Below are positions 35,259 through 45,025 of a stretch of 64,000 nucleotides of DNA, piece after piece. Origin of the DNA: Halorubrum sp. GN11_10-6_MGM (GTDB lineage: Archaea > Halobacteriota > Halobacteria > Halobacteriales > Haloferacaceae); assembly GCF_005435165.1 (NCBI RefSeq), contig NZ_SGUC01000003.1, positions 107,466-171,465 on the forward strand. Direction: 5' to 3'. The notes beneath the pieces are model-generated. The model had not been told where the DNA came from. It saw nothing but the letters and a program-made list of their open reading frames with translations, and made no database searches. Both the position numbers and the translations under genes were made by a program. Position 1 is the stretch's first letter. The number at the start of each line of letters is the position of its first letter.

Positions 35259-35555
35259 CTACGCGCGTCGCGACCGCGCGTCCGCCGCGTCGTCGGTGCG
35301 GCGCAACAGCGCCCGGCCGGGGGCGCGGTCGCGGACCGGTGCGTCGCCGAGGTAGTCGACGAGCGCGTCTCTGAGCATGCCGACCTCCTCGTCGTCGAGC
35401 GGCGCCCCTCGCTCTATCGACTCGATCGGGCGATGGTACGGTCTGTCGTCGTCGGTCGCGGCGGTCGCGGCGTCGATCAGCGCGGCGTGGGCGACCCACG
35501 CCTCCTCCCGGGAGGTCGTCGGCGCCGGCGGCCCGTCGGTCGTGGGAGGGGTCAT
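35259..35555 (-). CDS. Small acidic haloarchaeal hypothetical protein
   Basis: 98 residues from ATG 35555. The start is chosen because a TATA box (TTTTAAGT) lies 26-33 bases upstream; an ATG 21 bases earlier would leave no room. The core is helical: SREEAWVAHAALIDAATAA, then YHRPIESIERGAPLDDEEVGMLRDALVDYL, and an Arg-rich end. The text RPIESIERGAPLDDEEV looks like a short conserved motif, but I do not know the family. It converges on the Hdr-like gene and is divergent from pstS. Confidence 0.7.
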   Translation of the reverse strand: MTPPTTDGPPAPTTSREEAWVAHAALIDAATAATDDDRPYHRPIESIERGAPLDDEEVGMLRDALVDYLGDAPVRDRAPGRALLRRTDDAADARSRRA

Positions 35556-35581
35556 TCGTTCCGGTTCTCCCGGCATGGGTA

Positions 35582-35589
35582 CTTAAAAC
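35582..35589 (-). promoter_or_regulatory. TATA box of the 98-residue protein
   Basis: GTTTTAAG on the minus strand, 27-34 bases before the ATG at 35555. Confidence 0.6.
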
Positions 35590-35658
35590 CACGTCTCGGT
35601 TCCGCCCCGACTCGACGCCGCGACGCTCTCGGAGGCGTCGCCCGGCTCGGGGGAGTAG

Positions 35659-35674
35659 TATATAGTTCTATATA
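35659..35674. promoter_or_regulatory. AT-rich inverted repeat upstream of pstS
   Basis: TATATAG-TT-CTATATA, a perfect 7-bp inverted repeat in an unusually AT-rich block (35655-35695), about 65 bases before the pstS TATA box. It may be an activator site for phosphate starvation (inference). Confidence 0.5.
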
Positions 35675-35738
35675 GTCATATGTGAAAAGCATAGCCGTAC
35701 CGGGCCGTACGCGTCGCCCCATACTCCTCATAGCATAC

Positions 35739-35746
35739 TACTTAAC
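35739..35746 (+). promoter_or_regulatory. TATA box of pstS
   Basis: TACTTAAC lies 24-31 bases before the ATG at 35770, giving a leaderless pst message. Confidence 0.6.
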
Positions 35747-35769
35747 CGGAACTCGCCCATCCTCTGGTG

Positions 35770-36762
35770 ATGGCTTCCAGCCACGACGCGGACGCAACGG
35801 GAATCACGCGGCGGAAATCGCTCGCGGCGATCGCCGGCGCCGGAGCGCTCGGGCTCGCCGGTTGTACGCAGAGCGGTGACGGGGGCGACGGGGGCGACGA
35901 GCTCTCCGGCCCGATCAACATCGCAGGATCGAGCACCGTCTTCCCGCTGATGAGCGCAGTCATGGAGGACTTCGCCAACGAGCATCCCGGCGTCGACCCC
36001 GACATCAGTTCGACCGGCTCCGGCGGCGGCTTCTCGAACTTCTTCTGTACCGGCGACACCGACTTCAACAACGCGAGCCGACCGATCCAGCCGGAAGAAG
36101 AGGAGCTGTGCGCCGAAAACGGCGTGGAGTTCGTCGAGCTGATCGCGGCAACCGACGCCCTTACCGTGGTCGTCAACCCCGACGCCGACTTCGTCGACTC
36201 GCTCACGACCGAGGAGCTCGCGCAGATCTGGGAGGCCGACCCCGCCCAGACGTGGGACGAGGTCCGCGACGAGTTCCCGAACGAGGAAATAAACCGCTTC
36301 GGCGCCGCCGACACCTCGGGCACCTACGACTACTTCATCGAGGCGATCCTCGAAGAGCGCGGTCACACCAGCGACTACCAGGCGACCGAACAGGACAACA
36401 CGATCGCGCAGGGCGTCGCCGGCGATCAGTACGCGATCGGCTACTTCGGCTTCGCGTACTACTCGCAGAACCCCGATCAGCTGAAGGCCCTCGGCATCGA
36501 CGACGGCGACGGCCCCGTCGAGCCGAGCCTCGAAACGGCCTCGTCGGGCGAGTACATCCCCCTCTCGCGCCCGCTGTTCACCTACCCGTCGATCGAATCG
36601 CTCGGCGAGGAGCACATCGCCGAGTTCGCCCGGTACTTCGTCGAGCAGACGACCAACGAGGAGCTCGTCGCCGGCGACGTGGGCTATGTCCCCGCCACCG
36701 AGGAGACGCAGGAGGAGCAGATGTCCATCCTCGAGGACGCAATCGAGCAGGCGCAGGGCTGA
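35770..36762 (+). CDS. pstS: Phosphate ABC transporter substrate-binding lipoprotein PstS
   Basis: 330 residues from ATG 35770 (a GTG three bases earlier is in frame). The signal is a Tat type with lipobox: TRRKSLAAIAGAGALGLAGC, Cys near residue 37 being the lipid anchor. The mature protein has the PstS phosphate site: IAGSSTVFPLMSAVMEDF, SSTGSGGGFSNFFCTGDTDF and RFGAADTSGTYDYF. Length is normal. It captures phosphate outside the cell for PstCAB. It leads the operon, with its own TATA box and an AT-rich inverted repeat upstream. Confidence 0.95.
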   Translation: MASSHDADATGITRRKSLAAIAGAGALGLAGCTQSGDGGDGGDELSGPINIAGSSTVFPLMSAVMEDFANEHPGVDPDISSTGSGGGFSNFFCTGDTDFNNASRPIQPEEEELCAENGVEFVELIAATDALTVVVNPDADFVDSLTTEELAQIWEADPAQTWDEVRDEFPNEEINRFGAADTSGTYDYFIEAILEERGHTSDYQATEQDNTIAQGVAGDQYAIGYFGFAYYSQNPDQLKALGIDDGDGPVEPSLETASSGEYIPLSRPLFTYPSIESLGEEHIAEFARYFVEQTTNEELVAGDVGYVPATEETQEEQMSILEDAIEQAQG

Positions 36763-36785
36763 ACCGGCGCAATGAACCGGTGTAT

Positions 36786-36793
36786 TGATTTAC
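36786..36793 (+). promoter_or_regulatory. Possible internal promoter before pstC
   Basis: TGATTTAC lies 26-33 bases before the GTG of pstC in a 56-base gap, so pstCAB-phoU may also be expressed without pstS. Confidence 0.4.
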
Positions 36794-36818
36794 GACTGCG
36801 TGCGATACCTCACCGTTC

Positions 36819-37793
36819 GTGACTGACAGCACAGAGAGTCCCGACCTGAGCCGGCAGGGCGGACTCACACGACTGAAGGAGGGGACCTACGGCGGGCTCT
36901 TCGCGGCGTGCGCGGTGATCACCCTGCTCACGACCGTCGCGATCTTCGTGACGCTCCTGTCGGACGCAGTGGTGTTCTTCCGTGCGACGCCGATAGCCGA
37001 GTTCCTGACCGGGATCAACTGGAGCCCGAACCCGGCCGGTGGCGGACAGGCCTTCGGTCTCGTCCCGCTGCTGATCGGGACGCTCGTCGTGACGATCACG
37101 GCGGCGTTCATCTCGATTCCGGTGGGGACGCTCACCGCGATATACCTCAGCGAGTACGCGACCCCGAACGCGCGGTCGATACTGAAACCCTTACTGGAGA
37201 TCCTCGCCGGCGTCCCGACCGTGGTGTACGGCTACTTCGCGTTGGTGTACATCACACCGGCGCTGAAGGCGACGCTGTTCCCGGAGATGAGCACGTTCAA
37301 CGCGCTCTCCGCGTCGATCATGGTCGGGATCATGACGATCCCGATGGTGTCGTCGATCTCCGAGGACGCGATGAGCGCCGTTCCGGACGAACTGCGGCAG
37401 GCCGGCTACGGGCTCGGCGCGACCAAGTTCGAGGTGTCGACCGGGATCGTCGTCCCGGCCTCTATCTCCGGAATCGCCTCTTCGTACATCCTCGCCGTCT
37501 CCCGAGCGATCGGCGAGACGATGATCGTCGTCGTCGCGATGGGCGCACAGGCACGGATGCCCGCGATCCGAGAGGCTGCGTTCGGTATCCCGTTCATCAA
37601 CCCCGCCGACGTGCTCTTGGAGTCCGGGATGACCATCACCGTCGCGATGGTACAGATCACCGGGGGCGACCTCACCGGCGGCACGCTCCCGTACAACTCG
37701 ATGTTCGCGCTCGGTCTCACGCTGTTTGTGGTGACTCTCGTAATGAACGTGATCAGTGACATCATCGCGGAGCGGTACCGGGAGGAGTACTGA
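36819..37793 (+). CDS. pstC: Phosphate ABC transporter permease PstC
   Basis: 324 residues from GTG 36819, six spans. Motifs are PstC-type: IPVGTLTAIYLSEYATPNAR near 102-121, LAGVPTVVYGYFALV near 131-145 and the EAA loop DELRQAGYGLGATKFEVS near 190. It forms the phosphate channel with PstA. Its stop overlaps the pstA ATG by one base (TGATG). Confidence 0.95.
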   Translation: MTDSTESPDLSRQGGLTRLKEGTYGGLFAACAVITLLTTVAIFVTLLSDAVVFFRATPIAEFLTGINWSPNPAGGGQAFGLVPLLIGTLVVTITAAFISIPVGTLTAIYLSEYATPNARSILKPLLEILAGVPTVVYGYFALVYITPALKATLFPEMSTFNALSASIMVGIMTIPMVSSISEDAMSAVPDELRQAGYGLGATKFEVSTGIVVPASISGIASSYILAVSRAIGETMIVVVAMGAQARMPAIREAAFGIPFINPADVLLESGMTITVAMVQITGGDLTGGTLPYNSMFALGLTLFVVTLVMNVISDIIAERYREEY

Positions 37794-39559
37794 TGGCGAC
37801 GGACAACGCCAACGCCGACGGGTTCGGCGAGGTCAGTCGAGTTCGGGGTATCGTCTTCGAGTACCTCTCGCTCGGCGCCAGCGTCTTCGGTCTCGTCGCG
37901 CTCGGCGTGTTGCTCGTCTACGTCTCGATCGACGCCTTCGACCTAGCGAACGCGAGCCCCGTGTGGCTGTTGACCTACTTCCTCACGCTCGTCGTTCCGT
38001 TCCTCGCGTTCTGCCTCTACAGCGCGAACGACCCGGCAGTCACGCGCCGCGCGCTCGGCGTGCTCGGCGGCGGACTCGTCGCCGTCGCCGCCGTCTTCAC
38101 CGCGATCGAGACGCTCCTCGTGCCGATCCCGCGGCTCAACTGGCAACTGGCGTACCTCTTTGTCGTCGGCGCACCGGTCACCGCGTACCTCACGTACGTC
38201 GGCAGCGGCGAACGGGTCGGCGCGGTCGGGTTCGGCTTCCTCGGCCGACTGCTCGGCGGCGCCGCCCTCGGCCTCGCGGTCGGCACGCTCTTCTTGGTGT
38301 TCGACTCGCTCGTCTGGTTCCTCGCGTACACGCTCGGCGTCGTCCCCGCCGTCGCACTGTACGCGTTCGGGAGCGCCCGATCGGTGCCTCAGGCACAGAC
38401 CGCGGCGCTCCCGGCCGGACTGTTGGGCGTCGTCGCCGCCGTCTTCCTCCGCGGGGTGGTCCCGACGTACCCGTCCGACCTCCTCATCTACCTCTGGACG
38501 ATCGCGATCCCGGTCGCTGCCGCCGGGGCCTTCGCCGTCGCCGAGCGCAGGGGTCGCACCGCCGCGGCCGTCGTCGCCGGCGTCCCCCTCGCGCTCGCCG
38601 CGGCCGGCGGGTTCGCGGCCGCTGGCGCCGGACTCCCGGCGCCCACGGTCCTCCTCGTCCTCGTGCTGACCGGCGTGCCCACGGCGGTGTACGTCTCGCG
38701 CGTGGTCGACGCCGGCGAGGGCCTCGTCGGATTCGCGCTCCCGGTCCTCCTCGTCGGCGGCGTCGTCGCCGGCGCGCTGATCGTTGAGGCGTTGGGCGTC
38801 CCGGCGCCGGACCCGTGGCTCGACCCGTCGTTCCTCACGGAGGCGCCCTCGCAGACGCCGACCGAAGCGGGTCTCTACCCCGCCATCGTCGGCTCCGTCA
38901 TCATCATCGCGATGGTCGCGGTGCTGTCGTTCGCCCTCGGCGTCGGTACGTCGGTCTTCCTGGAGGAGTACACGCCCGGAAGCGGCCCGCTCGGCACCCT
39001 GACCCGGATCATTCAGGTCAACGTCGCGAACCTCGCGGCGGTCCCGTCGGTCGTCTACGGGCTCCTCGGACTGGGGCTGTTCGCGAACCTCCTCGGTCTC
39101 GGTATCGGAACGGCGGTGACCGCCGCCCTGACGCTCTCGCTGCTCATCCTCCCGATCACGATCATCTCCGCGCAGGAGGCGATCCGGTCGGTGCCCGACG
39201 ACCTCCGACGGGGGTCCGACGCGATGGGCGCGACGCGCTGGCAGACGACGAAGAACGTGGTCTTGCCCGAGGCGATGCCGGGGATCCTCACCGGAACGAT
39301 CCTCGCGCTCGGCCGCGCCATCGGCGAGACCGCGCCGCTGATCATGATCGGTGCGGCGACGACCGTGTTCAGAGCGCCGGACAGCCTGTTCAGCCGATTC
39401 AGTGCCATGCCGATGCAGATCTACGTGTGGGCCGGATTCCCGCAGGCCGACTTCCGGTACGGCGTCGTGGCCGCCGGCGTTATCACGCTGCTCATCATTC
39501 TCGTCGGCATGAACGGGACGGCCATCCTGCTGCGGAACCGCGCGGAACGGGGGAACTAA
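37793..39559 (+). CDS. pstA: Phosphate ABC transporter permease PstA with long N-terminal membrane extension
   Basis: 588 residues, about twice a bacterial PstA. The C-terminal part (about 345-588) is the real permease: [36 protein letters not shown], and the EAA loop [20 protein letters not shown] near 465. The first 345 residues form about eleven extra hydrophobic spans of low complexity (Ala, Val, Gly, Leu). I recall long PstA proteins in other haloarchaea, so this is not a local accident, but the role of the extension is unknown. It is fourfold linked in the operon: overlaps pstC, and pstB starts one base after its stop. Confidence 0.93.
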   Translation: MATDNANADGFGEVSRVRGIVFEYLSLGASVFGLVALGVLLVYVSIDAFDLANASPVWLLTYFLTLVVPFLAFCLYSANDPAVTRRALGVLGGGLVAVAAVFTAIETLLVPIPRLNWQLAYLFVVGAPVTAYLTYVGSGERVGAVGFGFLGRLLGGAALGLAVGTLFLVFDSLVWFLAYTLGVVPAVALYAFGSARSVPQAQTAALPAGLLGVVAAVFLRGVVPTYPSDLLIYLWTIAIPVAAAGAFAVAERRGRTAAAVVAGVPLALAAAGGFAAAGAGLPAPTVLLVLVLTGVPTAVYVSRVVDAGEGLVGFALPVLLVGGVVAGALIVEALGVPAPDPWLDPSFLTEAPSQTPTEAGLYPAIVGSVIIIAMVAVLSFALGVGTSVFLEEYTPGSGPLGTLTRIIQVNVANLAAVPSVVYGLLGLGLFANLLGLGIGTAVTAALTLSLLILPITIISAQEAIRSVPDDLRRGSDAMGATRWQTTKNVVLPEAMPGILTGTILALGRAIGETAPLIMIGAATTVFRAPDSLFSRFSAMPMQIYVWAGFPQADFRYGVVAAGVITLLIILVGMNGTAILLRNRAERGN

Positions 39560-39560
39560 C

Positions 39561-40397
<837 letters not shown>

Positions 40398-41114
40398 ATG
40401 CCCCGCGAGAACTACCGGGAGCGCCTCGACGAGCTCCGGGACGGGGTGGTCGCGATGGGCGAGACCGTCTGCGACCGGCTCGACGACGCGATCGAGGCGG
40501 CGGTGACCGGCGACGACGAGCTCGCGCAGTCGGTGATCGGGACCGACCACGAGGTCAACGAGACGTACCTCGCCCTCGAAGACGAGTGTACGGAGCTGCT
40601 GGCCCTCCAGCAGCCGGTGGCCGGCGATCTCCGGCTCGTCGCCGCCTCGTTCAAGATCATCACCGACCTCGAACGCGTCGCCGACCTCGCCACGAACCTC
40701 GCGGCGTACGGCGGTCCCGACGGCGGCGTCCACCCCGCGGTCGACGTCCGCGCCCTCGGCGAGGCGGCCCGCGAGATGGTCGCCGACGCGGTCGCCGCCT
40801 ACGCGGCGCGCGACCCCGACGCCTGCCGCGAGATCGCGTCCCGCGACGACGCGTTCGACGACCGCTGTCGGCAGGCGAGCGAGGCGGTCGTCCGCGACCT
40901 GCTGGAGGCCGACCGGGCCCGCACCGAGGCGTGCGACGCCGACGGCGACACGGACGGTGGCGCGACCGACGGCGAGGCGCTCGAAGCCTCCCTCGACGAC
41001 GTGTCGCAGGCGCTGCTCGCGGTGCGCGACCTCGAACGGATCGCGGACCACGCGGTCAACGTCGCGGCGCGGGCGCTGTACATGATCGAAAACGACGACG
41101 AGCTGATCTACTGA
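40398..41114 (+). CDS. phoU: PhoU phosphate signalling regulator
   Basis: 238 residues, two PhoU three-helix bundles. Metal-binding-type motifs are readable: LALEDECTELLALQQPVAGDLR and SFKIITDLERVADLATNLA in the first bundle, and a second with LLAVRDLERIADHAVNVAAR near the end. An Asp-rich loop (GDTDGGATDGEA) links them. It is thought to restrain PstSCAB when phosphate is plentiful. It starts directly after the pstB stop, so it is the last gene of the pst operon. Confidence 0.95.
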   Translation: MPRENYRERLDELRDGVVAMGETVCDRLDDAIEAAVTGDDELAQSVIGTDHEVNETYLALEDECTELLALQQPVAGDLRLVAASFKIITDLERVADLATNLAAYGGPDGGVHPAVDVRALGEAAREMVADAVAAYAARDPDACREIASRDDAFDDRCRQASEAVVRDLLEADRARTEACDADGDTDGGATDGEALEASLDDVSQALLAVRDLERIADHAVNVAARALYMIENDDELIY

Positions 41115-41223
41115 GGGCGGGCGCGGTCGGCACCGCAGACGCCACCGGCTGGCCGTATCGCGGCGTGAGGGGGCTCGACCGCTTCCGGAATCACTAATCC
41201 GCTGGTGCGCGTATCGGTACCTA

Positions 41224-42276
41224 GTGACGTTACTTGCGGAGCTCATCGGTGACCAGTCGCTGCCCGTCTGGATCGCGCTCGGTCTGATCGGGTTTCTGCT
41301 GACTTGGAAGGGCGCGAACGTCGTCGAGTCGACGACCTCGAAGATCAGCGACCACTACGGCGTCTCGCAGGCGATTCAGGGCGGACTCATCGTCGCGGCC
41401 GCGACGTCGTTCCCCGAGCTCGCGATCATCGTGATCTCCGTGCTGGTCCTGGGCGAGTTCGGCGTCGGCGCCGGCGCGCTCATCGGGACGGCGGTGTTCA
41501 ACATCTTAGTCATCCCCGCCGCGGTCGCCGTCACGAGCGGCGACACGGCGACGACGCGCGGGATCGTCTACCGCGACGCCATCTTCTACACCGTCGCGGT
41601 CCTCGCGCTCTTCGGCGTGATCGCCCTTGGCGTCCTCGGGACCGACGGGAGGGAGCTCGCGCGCATCACCCCGCAGATGGGCGTCGGACTCCTCGTGTTG
41701 TACGGCGTGTACGTCATCCTGCTCGTCGGCGGCAAGAGCGGCGCGTCGGACCGGAAGCGGACCGAGTCGACGAACGTCCCGAAGCAGCTCGGGCTGTTCG
41801 CGGGCGGACTGGCCGTGGTGCTGGTCGGCGTCGAGTCGATGATCGGCATGACGCTCGAAGTCTCCGACGCGCTCGGCGCGCCGCCCTTCCTGATCTCCGT
41901 GACGGTGCTGTCGGTGCTGAGCTCGTTCCCGGACCTGCTCGTCGGCGTGAAGATGGGGGAGGCGGGCGACCAGCGGGCGGCGGTCGCCAACGTCTTCGGG
42001 ACGAACACGTTCAACCTCGTCGCGGCGCTGCCGATCGGGGTCATCCTCGCCGGCGGGGTGTCGATCGGATTCCTCACGTCAGTCCCGCTGCTGTTGTTCC
42101 TGTTTTACACGACGCTCGTCGTCGTGGTGCTGTCCGCGACCGACTTCGAGATCTCCACCGAGGAGGGGTACGTGTTCCTCGCGATGTACGCGGCCTTTCT
42201 CGCGTGGATGACGGCCGAGGCGTTCGGCGTCACCGCGCTGCTGACGGAGTCGACGCTCCGGACGATCGTCGGGTGA
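41224..42276 (+). CDS. Calcium/sodium exchanger-type (CaCA) antiporter
   Basis: 350 residues from GTG 41224, about ten spans. The two inverted alpha-repeats of the CaCA superfamily are clear: GGLIVAAATSFPELAIIVIS with GTAVFNIL near 56-95, and VTVLSVLSSFPDLLVGV with NVFGTNTFNLVAALP near 222-265. The Ser/Pro/Glu (SFPE) and Ser/Pro/Asp (SFPD) acidic residues are the ion ligands, and the second differs from the usual Glu. It probably extrudes Ca2+ against Na+; other cations are possible. A TATA-like CACTAATC lies 25-32 bases before the start. Confidence 0.92.
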   Translation: MTLLAELIGDQSLPVWIALGLIGFLLTWKGANVVESTTSKISDHYGVSQAIQGGLIVAAATSFPELAIIVISVLVLGEFGVGAGALIGTAVFNILVIPAAVAVTSGDTATTRGIVYRDAIFYTVAVLALFGVIALGVLGTDGRELARITPQMGVGLLVLYGVYVILLVGGKSGASDRKRTESTNVPKQLGLFAGGLAVVLVGVESMIGMTLEVSDALGAPPFLISVTVLSVLSSFPDLLVGVKMGEAGDQRAAVANVFGTNTFNLVAALPIGVILAGGVSIGFLTSVPLLLFLFYTTLVVVVLSATDFEISTEEGYVFLAMYAAFLAWMTAEAFGVTALLTESTLRTIVG

Positions 42277-42315
42277 GCGCTTCACGGGCCGCCGCCGACG
42301 GTCTCCGGCGACCGG

Positions 42316-43194
42316 CTACGCCGTCCGAACGCGAACTTCGATCCCGTCGGCGTCGGTGACGGCGATCCCGTCTCCGCGCTCCGCGACGGCGAACTCGGCG
42401 TCCGCCTCGGCCGCGACGGCGTCGAGCCGCGCCCGGACCGCGTCCAGCGCAGCCGCGTCGGGGACGATCACCTCGAACCACGCCAGCCCGCGTCCGGCGG
42501 CGGGCGTCGTTCGCCCCCGCCACGTGTTCGCGCCGAGGTGGTGGTGGTAGCCGCCGGCCGCGACGAACCGGACGTCCGGCCCGCGCGTCCCGACCTCGAA
42601 CCCCAGTCCGTCGACGTAGACGGCCTCGAACGCGGACAGCGAGGCCACTTCGAGGTGGACGTGGCCGACGTCCGTGCCCGCCGGGACGCGGTCGACGAGG
42701 ACGGCGTCCGCGCCGTCTCCGGCGGCCGCGGCGACCCCCTCGACGTCGAGCGGTTCGGTCGCCATTCGGGGCGTCCCGTCGGCGTCGGTCGGCCACTCCT
42801 CGCGGGGGCGGTCGCGGTAGATCTCCACGCCGTTCCCCTCGGGGTCGTCGAGGTACAGCGCCTCGCTCACGAGGTGGTCGGAGGCGCCGTCGAGCCGCCA
42901 CCGCTCCCGCACGCGCGCCAGCGCCTCGCCGAGCGCGGCCCGAGAGGGGACGCGGAACGCGGTGTGGAAGAGGCCGGCGTCGCTCCGCTTCCGCGCCGGG
43001 CGATCGGCGTCGCGTTCCAACGCGAGCAGCGGCGTCTCGCCGACGCCGAGCGTCGCGCGCTCGTCGCCGCGGTCGAGGACCGCGAGGCCGACCACGTCCC
43101 GGTAGAACGCCGTCGTCTCGTCGAGGTCGGCGACCCGGAGCGCCGTGCGGCCGATCCGCGTCTCTGCGGGCAGCCGGTTGCCGTCATCGTTCAT
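42316..43194 (-). CDS. VOC-family (CatE-like) glyoxalase/extradiol dioxygenase protein
   Basis: 292 residues from ATG 43194 with two VOC modules: IGRTALRVADLDETTAFYRDVVG at about 14-36 and GTDVGHVHLEVASLSAFEAVYVDGLGFEV near 168-196. HTAFRVPSRAALGEAL, YLDDPEGNGVEIYRDRPREEW and GGYHHHLGANTW complete the pattern of the catechol-2,3-dioxygenase CatE family. Metal ligands are likely His in HTAFR, HVHLE and Glu in VEIYRD. The substrate in haloarchaea is unknown. It converges on the exchanger gene. Confidence 0.85.
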   Translation of the reverse strand: MNDDGNRLPAETRIGRTALRVADLDETTAFYRDVVGLAVLDRGDERATLGVGETPLLALERDADRPARKRSDAGLFHTAFRVPSRAALGEALARVRERWRLDGASDHLVSEALYLDDPEGNGVEIYRDRPREEWPTDADGTPRMATEPLDVEGVAAAAGDGADAVLVDRVPAGTDVGHVHLEVASLSAFEAVYVDGLGFEVGTRGPDVRFVAAGGYHHHLGANTWRGRTTPAAGRGLAWFEVIVPDAAALDAVRARLDAVAAEADAEFAVAERGDGIAVTDADGIEVRVRTA

Positions 43195-43314
43195 CGGCCG
43201 TACTACGTCCGCCCGCGCGTTCAACGCGTCGGTCGCGGATCCGGCCCGGCGGCGCCCGCCGGAACCATCCCAATCTTCCGTTAGAATCAAACGGACACGC
43301 GACCCACTTCGGGT

Positions 43315-43734
43315 ATGAGCGCCGAACAGCAGGAGCGCGCCGTCCGGTGTCTGGTCGCGAAGGTCGGGCTCGACGGCCACGACCGGGGCGCACACGTGAT
43401 CGCGCGGGCGTTCCGCGACGCCGGCTTTGAGGTCGTCTACTCCGGCCTCCACCGGGCGCCGGACGACATCGTTCAGGCGGCGGTGCAAGAGGACGTCGAC
43501 GTGCTCGGCATCTCGATCCTCTCGGGCGCGCACAACACGCTCGTCCCGAAGGTGATCGAGGGGCTGAAGGAGTACGACGCGTTCGACGACACGCTCGTCC
43601 TCGTCGGCGGGATTATCCCGGACGAGGATGAGGCCGAGCTGAAGGAGCTGGGCGTCGCCGAGGTGTTCGGCCCCGGGACGCCGATGGAGGAGACGATCGA
43701 GTTCATCCGGAACAACGTCCCGGAGCGCGCGTAG
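43315..43734 (+). CDS. mcmA2: Methylmalonyl-CoA mutase small (cobalamin-binding) subunit
   Basis: 139 residues: a free-standing B12-binding domain. The DxHxxG motif (D20, H22, G25 in GLDGHDRG) supplies the lower axial His to cobalamin; SGLHRAPDD, ISILSGAHNTL and VGGIIPDEDE follow as in mutase C-terminal domains. In archaea the mutase is split, so the large subunit is elsewhere. The next gene, meaB, begins right after its stop, matching their joint work. Confidence 0.95.
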   Translation: MSAEQQERAVRCLVAKVGLDGHDRGAHVIARAFRDAGFEVVYSGLHRAPDDIVQAAVQEDVDVLGISILSGAHNTLVPKVIEGLKEYDAFDDTLVLVGGIIPDEDEAELKELGVAEVFGPGTPMEETIEFIRNNVPERA

Positions 43735-44922
43735 ATGGCCGGGCCGGACGCACCCGCGTTCGCGGACGCGCCGACGCTCTCGGACGCGGACGCGGCGCTC
43801 GTCGAGGACCTCCTCTCGGGGAGCCACCGGGCGCTCGCCCGCGTCATCACCAAGATCGAGAACCGCTCCCCGGGGTACCGGGCGATCGTCTCCGCGCTCC
43901 ACGAACACACCGGCGGCGCGGACGTGATCGGGGTCACGGGCTCGCCGGGCGCCGGGAAATCGACGCTGGTCGACAAGCTCGCCGCCGCCTACCGCGACCG
44001 CGGCGACACGGTCGGCGTGATCGCGGTCGACCCCTCCTCGCCGTACACCGGCGGGGCGGTCCTCGGCGACCGGATCCGGATGGGGTCGAACGTCGGCGAC
44101 ATGGACGTGTTCTTCCGGTCGATGAGCGCGCGCGGCCAGCTCGGCGGCCTCTCGACCGCCACCGCGGACGCCGTCAAGGCGCTCGACGCGTTCGGGAAGG
44201 ACGTGGTCGTCTTGGAGACCGTCGGCGCCGGCCAGAACGAGGTGGACGTGGTCCGCACCGCCGACACGGTCGCGGTGCTCGTCCAGCCCGGCTCCGGCGA
44301 CGACGTCCAGACGCTGAAGGCCGGCATCCTGGAGATCGGCGACGTGTTCGTCGTCAACAAGGCCGACATGGACGGCGCGCAGCGGACGGTCGCCGAACTG
44401 GAGGAGATGGTCCACCGGCGCGAGGGCGGGACGACGGGTCGCGACGCCGGCCACCACGGCGCGGCCTCGATGGCCTCGACCGGCGCGGGGGGCCACGGCG
44501 AGGGCGATCACACGGCGGACCACGGCGACGGCGCGACGGACGCCGAATCCGGGGGCGCCGACGCGCACGGCGACGGGGCGGACGACTCGTGGACGCCCGA
44601 GGTCTTGGAGACCGTCGCGAACACCGGTGAGGGCGTCGACGCGCTGATCGAGGCGTTCGACGCGCACGCGGCGTACCTCCGGGAGTCGGGCGAGTTCGCG
44701 GCCACCGAACGACGCCGCTACGCCGAGGAGATCCGGACGCTCGTGCGCGCGGACGTGGGCGCCCTCGCGACCGCGGAGATCGAGCGCCGGGGCGGGATCG
44801 ACCGGCTCGCGGAGCGCGTCCGCGACCGCGAGACGGACCCGTACGCGGTCGCGGAGGCGATCGTCGGCCCGATCGCCGACTGCGTCGAGGGGGCGACCGG
44901 CGACGGTGAGCGCGACGACTGA
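43735..44922 (+). CDS. meaB: MeaB/ArgK-type GTPase, mutase chaperone, with His-rich insertion
   Basis: 395 residues. G3E GTPase motifs: Walker A GSPGAGKST near 68-76, VDPSSPYTGGAVLGDRIRM, ETVGAGQNEVDV near 162-173 and NKAD near 207. It protects methylmalonyl-CoA mutase and checks cofactor loading. Between the NKAD region and the C-terminal dimer arm, about residues 231-284 are an extra Gly/His/Asp-rich stretch with six His (AGHHG, GGHGEGDH, DHGDG, DAHGDG). This looks like a flexible metal-binding loop and is not part of ordinary MeaB. Confidence 0.95.
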   Translation: MAGPDAPAFADAPTLSDADAALVEDLLSGSHRALARVITKIENRSPGYRAIVSALHEHTGGADVIGVTGSPGAGKSTLVDKLAAAYRDRGDTVGVIAVDPSSPYTGGAVLGDRIRMGSNVGDMDVFFRSMSARGQLGGLSTATADAVKALDAFGKDVVVLETVGAGQNEVDVVRTADTVAVLVQPGSGDDVQTLKAGILEIGDVFVVNKADMDGAQRTVAELEEMVHRREGGTTGRDAGHHGAASMASTGAGGHGEGDHTADHGDGATDAESGGADAHGDGADDSWTPEVLETVANTGEGVDALIEAFDAHAAYLRESGEFAATERRRYAEEIRTLVRADVGALATAEIERRGGIDRLAERVRDRETDPYAVAEAIVGPIADCVEGATGDGERDD

Positions 44923-44993
44923 CGCCGGGTACGACGACTGACGAGGCCGTACCCGGACCTCCCGCGGGACCGCTCCGACCGCCGCGTCCCACG

Positions 44994-45001
44994 AGTATAA
45001 G
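44994..45001 (+). promoter_or_regulatory. TATA box of the alpha/beta hydrolase
   Basis: AGTATAAG lies 25-32 bases before the ATG at 45026. Confidence 0.65.
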
Positions 45002-45025
45002 TCGCCAGCGAACCAACAGTTTCCC

